A stretch of 64,000 nt of DNA. Source: PALSA-612 sp963776375. GTDB taxonomy: Bacteria; Actinomycetota; Thermoleophilia; Gaiellales; Gaiellaceae. The stretch covers positions 1,280,456-1,344,455 of the forward strand of contig CAVZMF010000002.1 of the NCBI GenBank assembly GCA_963776375.1, written 5' to 3'. Below the pieces are notes generated by a model. That model worked only from the letters and a program-made list of their open reading frames with translations, had not been told where the DNA came from and ran no database searches. A program made the translations under genes and the position numbers. This document shows, piece by piece, positions 18,676-28,210 of this stretch. The first letter of the stretch is position 1. Each line of letters begins with the position of its first letter.

Positions 18676-19386
18676 CTATCCCAGCCCGATGTACGCGGTC
18701 TCGAAGTCACCGACCTCGGCCAGTTGCTCGGCCGTGCCCTGAAACGCGATCCGCCCGCCCGAGCGCATGACGTAGGTGCGGTCGGCGACCTCGATCGTGC
18801 GGGCGGCGTTCTGCTCCACGAGCAGGATCGTCGCGCCCTCGCCCTTGAGCTCCTCCAGTATGTCGAACACGCGGTCGACGACGAGCGGGGCGAGCCCGAG
18901 CGTCGGCTCGTCGAGGAGCAGCAGCTTCGGCCGCGAGAGGAGCGCCCGGGCGATCGCGAGCTGCTGCTGCTCGCCTCCGGAGAGCGTCGCGGCTCCGCGG
19001 TCGAAGAACGCGCCGAGCGTCTCGAAACGCTCGCAGGCCTTCTTGATGTCCTCGTCCACCTGCTTGCGGTCCTTCCTGCCCGCAGCGCCGATGCGCAGGT
19101 TCTCCCCCACGGACAGCCGGCCGAAGATCCGCCTGTTCTCCGGCACGAGCGCAATCCCGCGACGGAGGATCGCGTCTGGAGACAGGCCCTTGATCGACTT
19201 GCCCTCGAACCTGATCTCACCCGAGCTCGGCTTGAGGACACCCGTGATCGCCCACAGGGTGGTGGACTTGCCGGCTCCGTTGTGGCCGACGAGGCCTACG
19301 AGCTCACCCTCCTTTACCGAGAGGTTGAGCCGCTGGACGGCAGCGACTCGCCCGTAGTGGACGGAGACGTCAGCCAGCTCGAGCAA
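18676..19386 (-). CDS. livF: Branched-chain amino acid type ABC transporter ATPase LivF
   Basis: A 236-residue ATPase of the LivF type. Walker A is GHNGAGKST (about residues 34-42), the Q-loop region contains ALVPENRRIFGRLSVGENL, the ABC signature is LSGGEQQQLAIARALL and Walker B is KLLLLDEPTLGLAP, followed by the switch His region LLVEQNA. It overlaps livG by 17 bases. The short length without an extra C-terminal domain distinguishes LivF from LivG. It drives import together with LivG through the LivH/LivM channel. Confidence 0.93.
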   Translation of the reverse strand: MLELADVSVHYGRVAAVQRLNLSVKEGELVGLVGHNGAGKSTTLWAITGVLKPSSGEIRFEGKSIKGLSPDAILRRGIALVPENRRIFGRLSVGENLRIGAAGRKDRKQVDEDIKKACERFETLGAFFDRGAATLSGGEQQQLAIARALLSRPKLLLLDEPTLGLAPLVVDRVFDILEELKGEGATILLVEQNAARTIEVADRTYVMRSGGRIAFQGTAEQLAEVGDFETAYIGLG

Positions 19387-20152
19387 TCTCCGCTCCTTTC
19401 ACGCCCAGGTAGGCGGCGACCACACGCTTGTCGTCGCGGATCTCGTTCGCGGTTCCGACCGCGATCGTCTTGCCGTAGTCGAGCACCTGGATCCGCTCGC
19501 AGACACGGAAGATGATCCGCATGTCGTGCTCGACGAGCAGGACACCGCAGCCGTACACCTCGCGCATGTGCGCGATCGTCTGGGTCAGCTCCAGGCTCTC
19601 GGCGTCGTCGAGACCCGCGGCAGGCTCGTCGAGCAGGAGGAACTTGGGCCCGACGGCGACGGCGCGGGCGATGCCGACGCGGCGCTCGTCGCCGTGAGGC
19701 AATGCCGAGGCCGGGAGGTGGGCGCGGTGCGCGAGCCCCAAGTTCTCGAGCAGAGCCGTGGCGCGCTGTCTCGCCTGGCGCCGGTTCAGGCCGCCGCCGA
19801 GCGCGCCCAGCTCCACGTTCTCGAACACCGTCAGCCCCGGGAAGGTGGCCACGTCCTGGAACGTCCTGACCACGCCCGCGGTGGCGAGCTTCTGCGGAGA
19901 CCAGCCGCTCACGACGGCACCGTCGAGCAGCACGCGTCCGGCGGTCAGGTCCACGAAGCCGGTGACGGCGTTCATGAACGTCGTCTTGCCGGCGCCGTTC
20001 GGGCCGATGAGGCCCATGATCTGGCCCTCCTCGAGCGTCAGGTCGACGCCGTCGACCGCCTTGACGCCGGCGTAGTGGACCTTGATCCCCTCCGCCACGA
20101 GCGTTCCCGATGCCGAGCCGTTCTCCGGCGTGCTCACCGTCTGGTCGGTCAT
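19370..20152 (-). CDS. livG: Branched-chain amino acid type ABC transporter ATPase LivG
   Basis: ATPase subunit, 260 residues from the ATG at 20152. This start is chosen because GGAAGAG lies just upstream; an in-frame TTG at 20212 would add 20 polar residues. The Walker A is GPNGAGKTT, the Q-loop region VRTFQDVATFPGLTVFENV, and Walker B FLLLDEPAAGLDDAE. The signature motif is degenerate: ALPHGDERRVGIARAVAV replaces the usual LSYGxQRRLEIARA, the Gly of the second position being retained as H-G-D. VEHDMRIIF carries the switch His. It is the first transporter gene after the SDR, about 70 bases downstream. Confidence 0.92.
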   Translation of the reverse strand: MTDQTVSTPENGSASGTLVAEGIKVHYAGVKAVDGVDLTLEEGQIMGLIGPNGAGKTTFMNAVTGFVDLTAGRVLLDGAVVSGWSPQKLATAGVVRTFQDVATFPGLTVFENVELGALGGGLNRRQARQRATALLENLGLAHRAHLPASALPHGDERRVGIARAVAVGPKFLLLDEPAAGLDDAESLELTQTIAHMREVYGCGVLLVEHDMRIIFRVCERIQVLDYGKTIAVGTANEIRDDKRVVAAYLGVKGAEIARAG

Positions 20153-20221
20153 CCGCTCTTCCGCGTCGCTCGCACCCCTGGACGATTTAAGAGAATCGGC
20201 CGCGGATTTCAAACCCCCTGC

Positions 20222-20973
20222 TCACTGCGCGGCCCAGCCCCCGTCGACGAGGATGCTCTCGCCGTGGATGTAGCGGGCGGCGTCGGAGGCGAGAAACACG
20301 GCGACCGGGGCGATGTCCTCGACGACGCCGACCCGGCCGTACGGCGTCCGCTCGATCATCGTCCGCTCGTACTCTGGCGACTCGAAGAACTCCGCGTTCA
20401 TCGGGGTGTGGATGTTGCCGGGAGCGATCGCGTTCACGCGGATCCCCATGGGAGCGAGCTCCATCGCCAGCGACTTCGTGATCAGCTCGATCGCGCCCTT
20501 CGTCCCGCAGTAGGCGGTCGAGCTCGGGAAGCCGACGTGCCCGGCGATCGAAGAGACGAAGATCGACGGCCCCGTCCGGCTGCAGGTGGGGCAGCGCCGC
20601 CTGCGTGAGGGCGTAGGGCGCGCGCACGTTGACGCGGAACTGCTCGTCGAAGTCCTCGAGCGGCGCGTCCGCGAACGGCTTGGGCCAGAAGATGCCGGCC
20701 GAGTGGACGAGCACGTTCAGTCCGCCGAACGGCGTCGATCGTCTCCGCCACGATCTTCGCGGGCGCGTCGTCGTCTGCGAGGTCCGCGACGACGACATGC
20801 CACTCGCCGCACGGCTCGGCGCAGAGGCGGAGCCGCTCCTCGTCCCGCCCCGTGAGCACGACCCGCGCGCCCGCGTCCGAGAGCGCCTGCGCGATCGCCG
20901 TGCCGATCCCCGAGCTGGCACCGGTGACGACGGCCACCTTCCCGTCGAGCGAGAAGTCGGGGAACCGCGTCAT
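20222..20973 (-). CDS. Short-chain dehydrogenase/reductase (SDR), frameshifted
   Basis: A classical SDR using NAD(P)(H) to oxidise an alcohol or reduce a ketone. From the ATG at 20973 one reads VAVVTGASSGIGTAIAQ, the TGxxxGxG cofactor loop, then NVLVHSAGIFWPKPF in another frame, and finally a third frame with AYCGTKGAIELITKSLAME (the YxxxK catalytic pair), RVNAIAPGNIHTPM and YIHGESILVDGGWA. Breaks lie near 20735 and 20570. Restored length is about 250 residues. The ATG overlaps the inferred stop of hyuB pair 2 (ATGA at 20973-20970), so the SDR belongs to the same leftward operon as hyuAB and livGFHM. Confidence 0.85.
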
Positions 20974-22740
20974 CGTCCGCTCCGCGAGGCGGGCCGTCTC
21001 CCGCTCGTCGACGGTCAGCGAGTCGTCGAGCACCTCGCACTCGAAGGCGACGCCGTAGATTTCCCGCGCGCGCTCGAAGCCGACGAAACGGCTGAGGACG
21101 TCCTCTCGCACGCGTTCCGGCTCGCGCTCGCGCGGGTCGCCGTAGCCGCCGCCGCCGCTCAGGCAGGTGCCCGAGGAGCTCGCCCGGCTCGAGCACGACC
21201 TGGGCGATCGGCTCGCAACTCCACCTCTCCCCCGCCCTCGTCCACCTTGAACGCGACCGACGGCGCCGCGGTGCCGCCGCCCTGCGTGCCGCGCGGCGGA
21301 TGGTGGTGGCCGTCGGTGACGTAGGCGGCCGTCATCGGATCGCGCTTCGGGCCGAACGCCACCCGGGTGCCCGGCGCGCCCCGCCGTCGGCCGGCACCTT
21401 CCGAGTCGGTCCGGATCCGCACCTCGCGGATTCGGATCGGGTACTTCTGCTCGTCGATCTCGACGCTGTCGCGGAACATCAGCCCGTTCGTGACCGAGTT
21501 GCCGTAGGTGACCCAGCCGTCGTGCTCCGGGCCCGCCGGTCCGCCCTGCGAGCCGAGGAACTTCTGGTTCACGTACGGGCTCGCGCCCTTGCGCCAGTCG
21601 TCGCCGGAGACGACGGCGAAGCCCGGGCCGATGCCGCAGGCGCCCTCGGCGAGGCCGTAGCCGTCCCAGGCGTCGGCGATCGTGCGCTGCGTCGTGACCA
21701 CCAGCCGCTCGCCGACGTTCGTCGTCGCGACCGAGCACGAGTGCGGGAAGCGCGGGATGCCGACCACGCAGTTCTCGCGCAGCTTGACCTTCACGCGCCT
21801 GAACGTGCCGGCGTTGTGCGGGATGTCCGGGTCGATCGAGTTGAAGATGCCCGTCAGGCAGTTGTTCATCGCGCACGTGCGCGACTCGTTGACGCCCGCC
21901 GGCAGGCAGTCGATGTTGTCGGTCAGGTCCGACCTCGATCATCCCCGCCTCGGGGTCGATCGTGATCGAGACCCGGACGGGGATGCCGTCCGGGCGCCGG
22001 ACCGAACGGGTCGTGCATGCCCTCGCCGACGATCGTGCCCGCGGGCATCGTCGAGATCACGTGCGCGACCCGCCGCTCCGAGTAGTCGAACCACTCCTCG
22101 ACGAACTCCGTCGAGCGTCTCTGAGCCGTACTTCCCGCACAGCTCCTCGAGGCGAGCCTCGCCGATGCGCGCCGCGCCGACCATCGCCAGGTAGTCCCCG
22201 TACCACTGGTCGGGAACGCGGATGCGGCGGCGGCACATGCGGATCACGTCGTCGATGTCCGCGGTAGTCGCGCTGCACGCGGACGGCCGGGAAGATCAGG
22301 CTGCCCTCCTCGTACACGTCGCGCGCATAGGGCATGTACGTGGTCGGCTGGGCGTTGCCGCAGTCTGCCTGGTGCGCCTTTGCCGCGGCGGTGAACACGT
22401 GCCGGCCCTCCCAGAAGACGGGCACGAGGATCACGTGATCGGCCGGGTGCGTGTTGCCGAGGTAGGGGTCGTTGTGGAGGAAGGCGTCGCCCTCGGTCAG
22501 GTCGTCGTGAAGGTCGGTGACGGCCTCGGCCAGGAACTCCATGCCGATCACGTGCACGGGCAGGCCCTCGGCGGACGCGAGCAGGCGATTGTCGGCGGTG
22601 ATCAACGCGCACGAGAAGTCGCGGGCCATGTTCAGAACCGCCGAGCGGCCGGTGCGGAGGAGGGTGTTCTCCATCTCGCGCACGATCGAGTCCAGCCGGT
22701 TCGCGATCACCGCGAGGGGCACGGGGTCGAAGCCGCTCAC
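20970..22740 (-). CDS. hyuB: Hydantoinase B/oxoprolinase family protein, pair 2, frameshifted
   Basis: HyuB partner of the hyuA immediately upstream; its GTG at 22740 overlaps the hyuA stop (GTGA). It begins with DPVPLAVIANRLDSIVREME and LRTGRSAVLNMARDFSCAL, followed by GDAFLHNDPYLGNTHPADH, a conserved HyuB segment. Other pieces in different frames are NNCLTGIFNSIDPDIPHNAG, GERLVVTTQRTIADAWDGY and the Gly-rich end GGGGYGDPREREPERV. Breaks occur near 22260, 22110, 22010, 21930, 21220 and 21165. The end is inferred at the TGA overlapping the SDR start. Length of about 590 residues is normal. Confidence 0.82.
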
Positions 22741-24872
22741 GCGAGGGCCGCCTCCCGCATCGAGGACGACGCTGCAGCGTCTCGCGACAGCTCGAGCAGG
22801 TAGTTGCCGAGCGGCGTGACGGTTGCGGTGGATCCCGGGATAGACGACGACGGTCGTGGTCGGCTCGCGGATCACCGCCGGGCCCTCGATCCTCGCGCCG
22901 GCCGGGAGGGCATCGCCCTCGTAGCCGAGGGACGCGGCGCGAGGCCGGTCTCCCGGAAGTACGCGTCGGCCGTTGCCTCCGCCTCTCCGGAGCCGCCGGT
23001 GGCGGCTGCGCGCGGCCGCAGCTCCGGCTTCTCGAGCACGGCCGTCGCCCGCGCCTTCCAGAGCAGGCACTCGAGGTACTGGCCCGGCTCGCGCACGGCG
23101 AAGATCCGCTCGTGCGTGTCGTGGAACGCCTCCTCGACGCGCGCACGTCCTCGTCCGTCTCGAGCCGCCGCGGGACGGGCACGTCGAGCTCCCAGACCTG
23201 TGCCCGGTAGCGCGCCTCGACCAGGAAGTCCTTGCGCGTCCCGGTCACCGGCAGCGAGTCGGCGAGGCCCGCAATGAACGCGTCGGCCTGCGCGTCGACG
23301 TCCGCCAGCGCCTCGTTCACGGCGACGCGGTCGAGCGAGCGGGTCTCCGCGTAGCGGCTGTGCGAGAACTCCGACATGATGTCCGAGAAGAGCGCGCCGC
23401 AGGCCGAGAGCGCACTCGCGGTCGAGGGCAGCAGCACGCGGCGGCAGCCGAGCTCGCGTGCGATCGGGACGACGTTCAGGCCGGAGGCGCCGCCGCCGGC
23501 CACTATCGTCACCTCGCGCGGGTCGATGCCCTGCGCGATCGTGATCTCCCGGATCGCGCCGACGATGTTCTCGGTGGCGATCGTCAGGGCGGCGTAGGCG
23601 GCCTCCTCGACATTCATGCCCAGCGGGCGCGGCAACCGCGCGCTCGACGCACTCGCGGGCGGCCGTCCGCGTCGAGCGGCAGCCGCCCGCCGAGGAAGTA
23701 GTCCGGGTCGATCCAGCCGAGCACGACGGCCGCGTCGGTGACCGTCGGCTCCGTGCCGCCGCGGCCGTAGCAGGCGGGGCCGGGATCGGCGCCCGCGCTC
23801 TGCGGTCCGACGCGTAGCAGACCGCCCGGATCGATCCAGACGATCGAGCCTCCACCCGCCCCGATGGACTTCACGTCGACCGAGCGGATGCCGGTGATGT
23901 GCCCGATCCAGCGCCCTCCGAGCCAGGTCTCCGCCGTGGAGTTGATCTCTCCGCCCGAGACGAGCCCGACGTCGAAGGTCGTCCCGCCGGTGTCGCAGAC
24001 GATCAGGTCGCCGCCCTTTCTCGGCGTGCTCGGCCCGCGCGTACGTCAGCGCCGCCACCGGGGCCATCGACGGTCCGGAGCCGACGGAGTAGATCGGCCG
24101 CTCGACGACCTCCTGCGGCCGCCAGGCGCCGCCGAACGACGTGGCGACGAAGATGTGGCCGGCGAGGCCGGCCTGCCGGAGATCGTGCTCCATCGTCCGA
24201 CAGGTACTCCTGCATCAGCGGCTTCAGGGACGCGTCGATCGCCGTCGACGAGGCACGCCGGTACTCGCGGATGATCGGGTTCAGCCGATGCGAGAGCGTG
24301 AAGGCGACTCCGGGCCACTCCCGCTCCAGCAGCTCGCCGACGCGAAGCTCGTGCGCCGGGTTGACGATCGACCAGAGCAGGCACACGGCGACAGCCTCCG
24401 CGCCGAGCCGCCTCGCCTCCGCGATCGCGCGTCGAGGACGCTCGCCTCGTCCAGCGGGACGAAGACGTCGCCCTCGGAGTCGATTCGCTCCCGGATCTCG
24501 AAGGTCAGGTAGCGAGGAACGTACGGCGGCGGGTACGGGAGCTGCCGGAACGGCTCCGGCTTCCCGCCCTCGCGGAGCAGCAGCACGTCCGGAAACCCCT
24601 CCGTCGTGAAGAACGCGGTGCGCGCCGTTCGGCCCTCGACGATCGCGTTCGTGGCGCGCGTGGTGCCGTACGTGAACACGTCCGTCCGCGCGAGCAGCTC
24701 CGGCACGGTGAGGTCGAAGGCGGGCGCGAGCTGCGCCAGCCCGTCCTCGATGCTCTGGAAGGCGCGCTCGAGCGTCGGTCGGCGCCTTGGCGAGATGGAG
24801 CACGCCGGTCTCGTCGGCGACGACCACGTCCGTGAACGTCCCGCCCGTGTCGACCGAGATGCGGAAGCCCAT
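22737..24872 (-). CDS. hyuA: Hydantoinase A/oxoprolinase family protein, pair 2, frameshifted
   Basis: HyuA subunit with actin-like ATPase fold. The ATG at 24872 starts GFRISVDTGGTFTDVVVAD, containing the phosphate loop GGTFTD. Other recognisable parts are VFTYGTTRATNAIVEGRTA, GFPDVLLLREGGKPEPF, SIGAGGGSIVWIDPGG, GPQSAGADPGPACYGRGG and PREVTIVAGGGASGLNVVPI. At least seven frame changes are needed between 24785 and 22940. Assembled length is about 710 residues, as expected. A 14-codon reading frame with a strong ribosome site overlaps the start (see 24872-24916). The gene begins a leftward run that continues through hyuB, SDR, livGFHM and the SIS gene. Confidence 0.85.
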
Positions 24873-24916
24873 CAGATGTCCGCCCCGGTGTCCGCGAACA
24901 CTTCGTCCGGCCTCAT
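24872..24916 (-). CDS. Possible 14-aa leader peptide in front of hyuA pair 2
   Basis: Reading leftward from ATG 24916 there is a 14-codon frame (MRPDEVFADTGADI) that stops in TGA overlapping the ATG of hyuA (TGATG). A strong GGGGAGGG ribosome site lies about seven bases before it, whereas hyuA itself has no separate strong site. The arrangement would couple hyuA translation to the tiny frame. It could instead be the true N-terminus of hyuA if an indel is present, given the many frameshifts in this gene. No homologue is recognised. Confidence 0.3.
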   Translation of the reverse strand: MRPDEVFADTGADI

Positions 24917-25051
24917 TGCGTGAGCCCTCCCCGGTCCGTTTCGGGCCGTAGACGGCAGACGACCCCTGCGTGGATTATCGGGGAGGATCCCCCGCCGCAT
25001 CAACCAACCGTGGGTCGGGACGCGGTGCCGTACCGGGACGTTCGCCGTCGC

Positions 25052-26356
25052 TCAGGCCGCGATCGCGGCGGCCTCGGCGAGAGACGCTTCGAGGATCTCG
25101 AGCCCCTCGTCGACGTCGCTCTCCTCGGCGAGGATCGGCACCAGGACCCTGAGGACGTTCCCGTAGAGGCCGCAGGAGAGGAGGACGAGCCCGCGCTCGC
25201 GGGCGATCTCCGTCGTTCGCTTTGCGAGGTCGGCCGCCGGCCGCTTCGTCGCCGGGTCCTCGACGAGCTCGATCGCCAGCATCGGCCCCAGGCCGCGCAC
25301 CTCTCCGACCGCCGGCACGGCGGCGGCGATCGCCTCGAGCCGCGAGCGGATCTCCGCCCCGAGCTCCTCGGCGCGCGCTCGGAACGCGTCGGTCGCGACC
25401 TCGTCGAGAACCGCCACCGCGGCCGCGCAGGCGACGGGGTTTCCGCCGAACGTGCCGCCGAGGCCGCCCGGCGGGACGGCGTCGACGACGGCGGCCGACC
25501 CGGTCACGCCGGCCAGCGGCAGGCCGCCGCCCAGGGACTTGCCGGAGACGACGAGATCCGGCTCGACCCCCGAGTGCTCGACCGCCCAGACCGGCCCCGT
25601 CCTGCCGATGCCCGACTGGACCTCGTCCGCGACGTACACGATCCCGTGCTCCCGGCACAGCGCGGCGAGCCGGGAGAGGAAGTCGGCCGGCATCGGAATG
25701 AACCCTCCCTCGCCCTGAACCGTCTCGAGGACCACGCAGGCAACGCTCGCCGGGTCGACGTCGGCCTTGAACAGGTGTTCGAGCGCGGAGACGGCGGCGT
25801 CCGTGTCGATCCCGCGGTACGGGTACGGGGCCGGGACGCGGTAGACCTCGGGCGCGAACGGGCCGAACCCCTGCTTGTAGGGGACGACCTTGCTCGTCAT
25901 CGCCATTGTCAAAAGCGTCCGCCCGTGGAAGGCGTAGTCGAAGACGACAACGGCGGGCCGGCCGGTGGCGGAGCGCGCGATCTTGACCGCGTTCTCCACC
26001 GCCTCGGCGCCGGAGTTGACGAGGACGCTGCGCTGCTCCTCCCCGGGGCACGGCGAGAGCTCGGCGAGCCGGCGGCAGACCTCGACGTACGGCTCGTAGG
26101 TCCCGACCATGAAGCACTGATGCAGGTACTGGTCGACCTGCTCGTGAACGGCCGCAACCACGCTGTCCAGCCGGTGACCCGTGTTCTGGCAGCCGATCCC
26201 GCCCGCGAAGTCGACGTAGCTGCGGCCGTCGACGTCCCAGATCCGGGCGCCCTGTGCGCGCGCGACGACGATGGGGGCGACCGCGACGCCGCGCGCGACG
26301 TAGGCCGCGCGGGCCTCGAGCACCCTCTCCGTCTCCGTCCCGTGGCGGATCGCCAT
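25052..26356 (-). CDS. gabT: Class III aminotransferase, GABA aminotransferase-like
   Basis: A 434-residue PLP enzyme of fold type I, class III, moving an omega- or alpha-amino group to 2-oxoglutarate or pyruvate. The start at ATG 26356 gives MAIRHGTETERVLEARAAYV; longer in-frame extensions are unlikely. The PLP-binding Lys is K273 in VVSGKSLGGGLP, with the cofactor Asp at D244 in YVADEVQSGIGRTG and the phosphate-contacting region VNSGAEAVENAVK near 113-125. The motif DEVQSGIGRTG is characteristic of 4-aminobutyrate aminotransferases. It is monocistronic, divergent from the pxp operon with an 86-base shared intergenic region, and may feed on the amino acids freed by the hydantoinase/oxoprolinase enzymes. 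Confidence 0.87.
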   Translation of the reverse strand: MAIRHGTETERVLEARAAYVARGVAVAPIVVARAQGARIWDVDGRSYVDFAGGIGCQNTGHRLDSVVAAVHEQVDQYLHQCFMVGTYEPYVEVCRRLAELSPCPGEEQRSVLVNSGAEAVENAVKIARSATGRPAVVVFDYAFHGRTLLTMAMTSKVVPYKQGFGPFAPEVYRVPAPYPYRGIDTDAAVSALEHLFKADVDPASVACVVLETVQGEGGFIPMPADFLSRLAALCREHGIVYVADEVQSGIGRTGPVWAVEHSGVEPDLVVSGKSLGGGLPLAGVTGSAAVVDAVPPGGLGGTFGGNPVACAAAVAVLDEVATDAFRARAEELGAEIRSRLEAIAAAVPAVGEVRGLGPMLAIELVEDPATKRPAADLAKRTTEIARERGLVLLSCGLYGNVLRVLVPILAEESDVDEGLEILEASLAEAAAIAA

Positions 26357-26442
26357 GCCGCCTCCGACGGTACGTGCTCGGGCGCCGGTTCGCAAGATCG
26401 GCGCTCCCGCGTCCATAATCCGCCGGAGGGAACGAGGCGAGG

Positions 26443-27222
26443 ATGACGAGGAGAATCGACCTGAACGCGGACATGGGCGAGTCCTATGGCCGCTGGACGC
26501 TCGGCGACGACGAGGCACTGATGCCGCTCCTGACCTCGGCGAACGTCGCGTGCGGCTTCCACGGCGGAGACCCGCACGTGATGCGCAGAACGGTGGAGCT
26601 CGCGCTCGAGCACCGCGTCGGCATCGGCGCGCACGTCGCCTTTCCCGATCTGATCGGCTTCGGCCGCCGGCGCATGGCAGCGACGCCGGACGAGATCCGC
26701 GACTACGTCGTCTACCAGGCAGGCGCGCTCCGGGCGTTCGTGGAAGGGGCGGGCGGCCGGCTCCAGCACGTCAAGCCGCACGGAGCGCTGTACACGACGA
26801 TCGTCGACAGCCCCGACCACGCGGACGCGGTCGCCGAGGCTGTCGGAACGCTCGGGCCGGACGTGATCCTGCTGATGCCCCCCGAGGTCGGGCCAGCCGC
26901 TGCGCGGGCAGGTGTCCCGTTCGTCCCCGAGGGCTACGTCGACCTCGACTACGACTCCTCGGGGAAGCTCGTGCTCGAGCGCGTCAAGCAGCTCCGCGAC
27001 CCCGAGGAGATGGGCGCGCGGGCAGTTCGGCTCGTCCGCGACGGCACGGTCGGGACGATCGAGGGCGGCGAGCTCGAGCTCAGCGTCGAGAGCATCTGCG
27101 TCCACGGCGACGCGCCCAACGCACCGCAGATCGCCGCCGCGATCCGCGACGCGCTGCAGCAGGCCGGAGTCGAGCTGGCACCGCTCGCGGCGCTACGGGC
27201 GCAGGCGGAGACGGCCCGTTAG
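26443..27222 (+). CDS. pxpA: 5-oxoprolinase subunit PxpA (LamB/YcsF family)
   Basis: A 259-residue LamB/YcsF protein, the PxpA subunit of the bacterial ATP-dependent 5-oxoprolinase PxpABC that opens pyroglutamate to glutamate. Family signatures are IDLNADMGESYGRW at the N-terminus, SANVACGFHGGDPHVM, GAHVAFPDLIGFGRR and VKPHGALYTTIV. A GAGGCGAGG ribosome site lies directly before the ATG. The gene starts a six-gene run (pxpA, pxpB, pxpC, biotin carrier, cupin, LLM) with close spacing or overlaps. It diverges from the aminotransferase at 25052-26356. Confidence 0.92.
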   Translation: MTRRIDLNADMGESYGRWTLGDDEALMPLLTSANVACGFHGGDPHVMRRTVELALEHRVGIGAHVAFPDLIGFGRRRMAATPDEIRDYVVYQAGALRAFVEGAGGRLQHVKPHGALYTTIVDSPDHADAVAEAVGTLGPDVILLMPPEVGPAAARAGVPFVPEGYVDLDYDSSGKLVLERVKQLRDPEEMGARAVRLVRDGTVGTIEGGELELSVESICVHGDAPNAPQIAAAIRDALQQAGVELAPLAALRAQAETAR

Positions 27223-27235
27223 GATCGGCGCCCAG

Positions 27236-28210
27236 ATGGCGACGACGGTGTCAGCCGTGATCGACCGGCGCGAGGCGCAGGACGGCAAGCCGAGCATCAC
27301 CTACCGCTACGCGGGCGACCGCGGCGTGCTCGTCGAGTACGGCGAGATGGAGTTCGACCTCACCCTGAACTTCTTCATGCTCGCGGTCGACGCGGCGCTC
27401 CGTGCCCGCCCGCACGACGGGATCGTCGAGACCGCGCCCGGGTTCCGATCGATCCTGGTCATGTACGACCCGGCGGTGCTTCCCGTCGCCGACCTCGTCG
27501 CACACCTCCGCGGCGTCCACGACTCGCTGCAGGACGAGCACGGGATGACGATCCCGAGCCGGCTCGTGCACATGCCGATCGCCTTCGACGATTCGACCTC
27601 GCGGGACGCCGTCGCCCGGTACATCCATTCGATCCGCAAGGACGCACCGAACGCCGAGGGCGGGACGAACATCGACTACATCGTCCGCTACAACGGTTTC
27701 GGGGACCGCGAGCAGCTGTACGCGGCGGTGCTCGGCAGCGAGCAGTGGACGGCGTTCATCGGCTTCTTCCCGGGCCTGCCGTTCATGTTCCCGCTCGATC
27801 CGCGCGAGACGATCTTCGTGCCGAAGTACAACCCGACACGGACGTGGACGGCAGAGGGCGCCGTCGGCGTCGGCGGCCCGTGCATCGCCATCTACCCCGT
27901 CGAGTCGGCCGGCGGGTACCAGCTGTTCGGTCGGACGATCCCGATCTACGACATCCGCCAGCGCAACTCCGTCTTCCGCGAGAGTCCCCTGTTCATGCGC
28001 GCGGGCGACCGGATCCAGTTCCACCGGGTCGAGGAGGACGAGCTCCTGCAGACGTTCGAGGACGTCCACGCCGACCGCTACCGGTACCGCATCGAGGACA
28101 GCCCTTTCGACGTCGGTGCCTTCCTGGACTGGCTGCCGACGATCGCGGACGAGGCGGAGGAGCATCGGCAACGGCGCGAGGCGGCGGCCGAGGGGACACC
28201 GGTGCCATGA
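27236..28210 (+). CDS. pxpB: 5-oxoprolinase subunit PxpB / allophanate hydrolase subunit 1 family
   Basis: A 324-residue protein of the KipI/PxpB family, also known as carboxyltransferase subunit C/D domain 1 of urea amidolyase. Signatures are RYAGDRGVLVEYGEMEFD, ETAPGFRSILVMYDP, VRYNGFGDREQL, GFFPGLPFMFPLDP and GVGGPCIAIYPVESAGGYQL. It is about 100 residues longer than classical PxpB, with an extended middle and a charged C-terminal tail, which resembles the versions found with biotin-dependent carboxylases. The stop overlaps the pxpC ATG (ATGA), implying coupled synthesis of the PxpBC complex. Confidence 0.88.
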   Translation: MATTVSAVIDRREAQDGKPSITYRYAGDRGVLVEYGEMEFDLTLNFFMLAVDAALRARPHDGIVETAPGFRSILVMYDPAVLPVADLVAHLRGVHDSLQDEHGMTIPSRLVHMPIAFDDSTSRDAVARYIHSIRKDAPNAEGGTNIDYIVRYNGFGDREQLYAAVLGSEQWTAFIGFFPGLPFMFPLDPRETIFVPKYNPTRTWTAEGAVGVGGPCIAIYPVESAGGYQLFGRTIPIYDIRQRNSVFRESPLFMRAGDRIQFHRVEEDELLQTFEDVHADRYRYRIEDSPFDVGAFLDWLPTIADEAEEHRQRREAAAEGTPVP

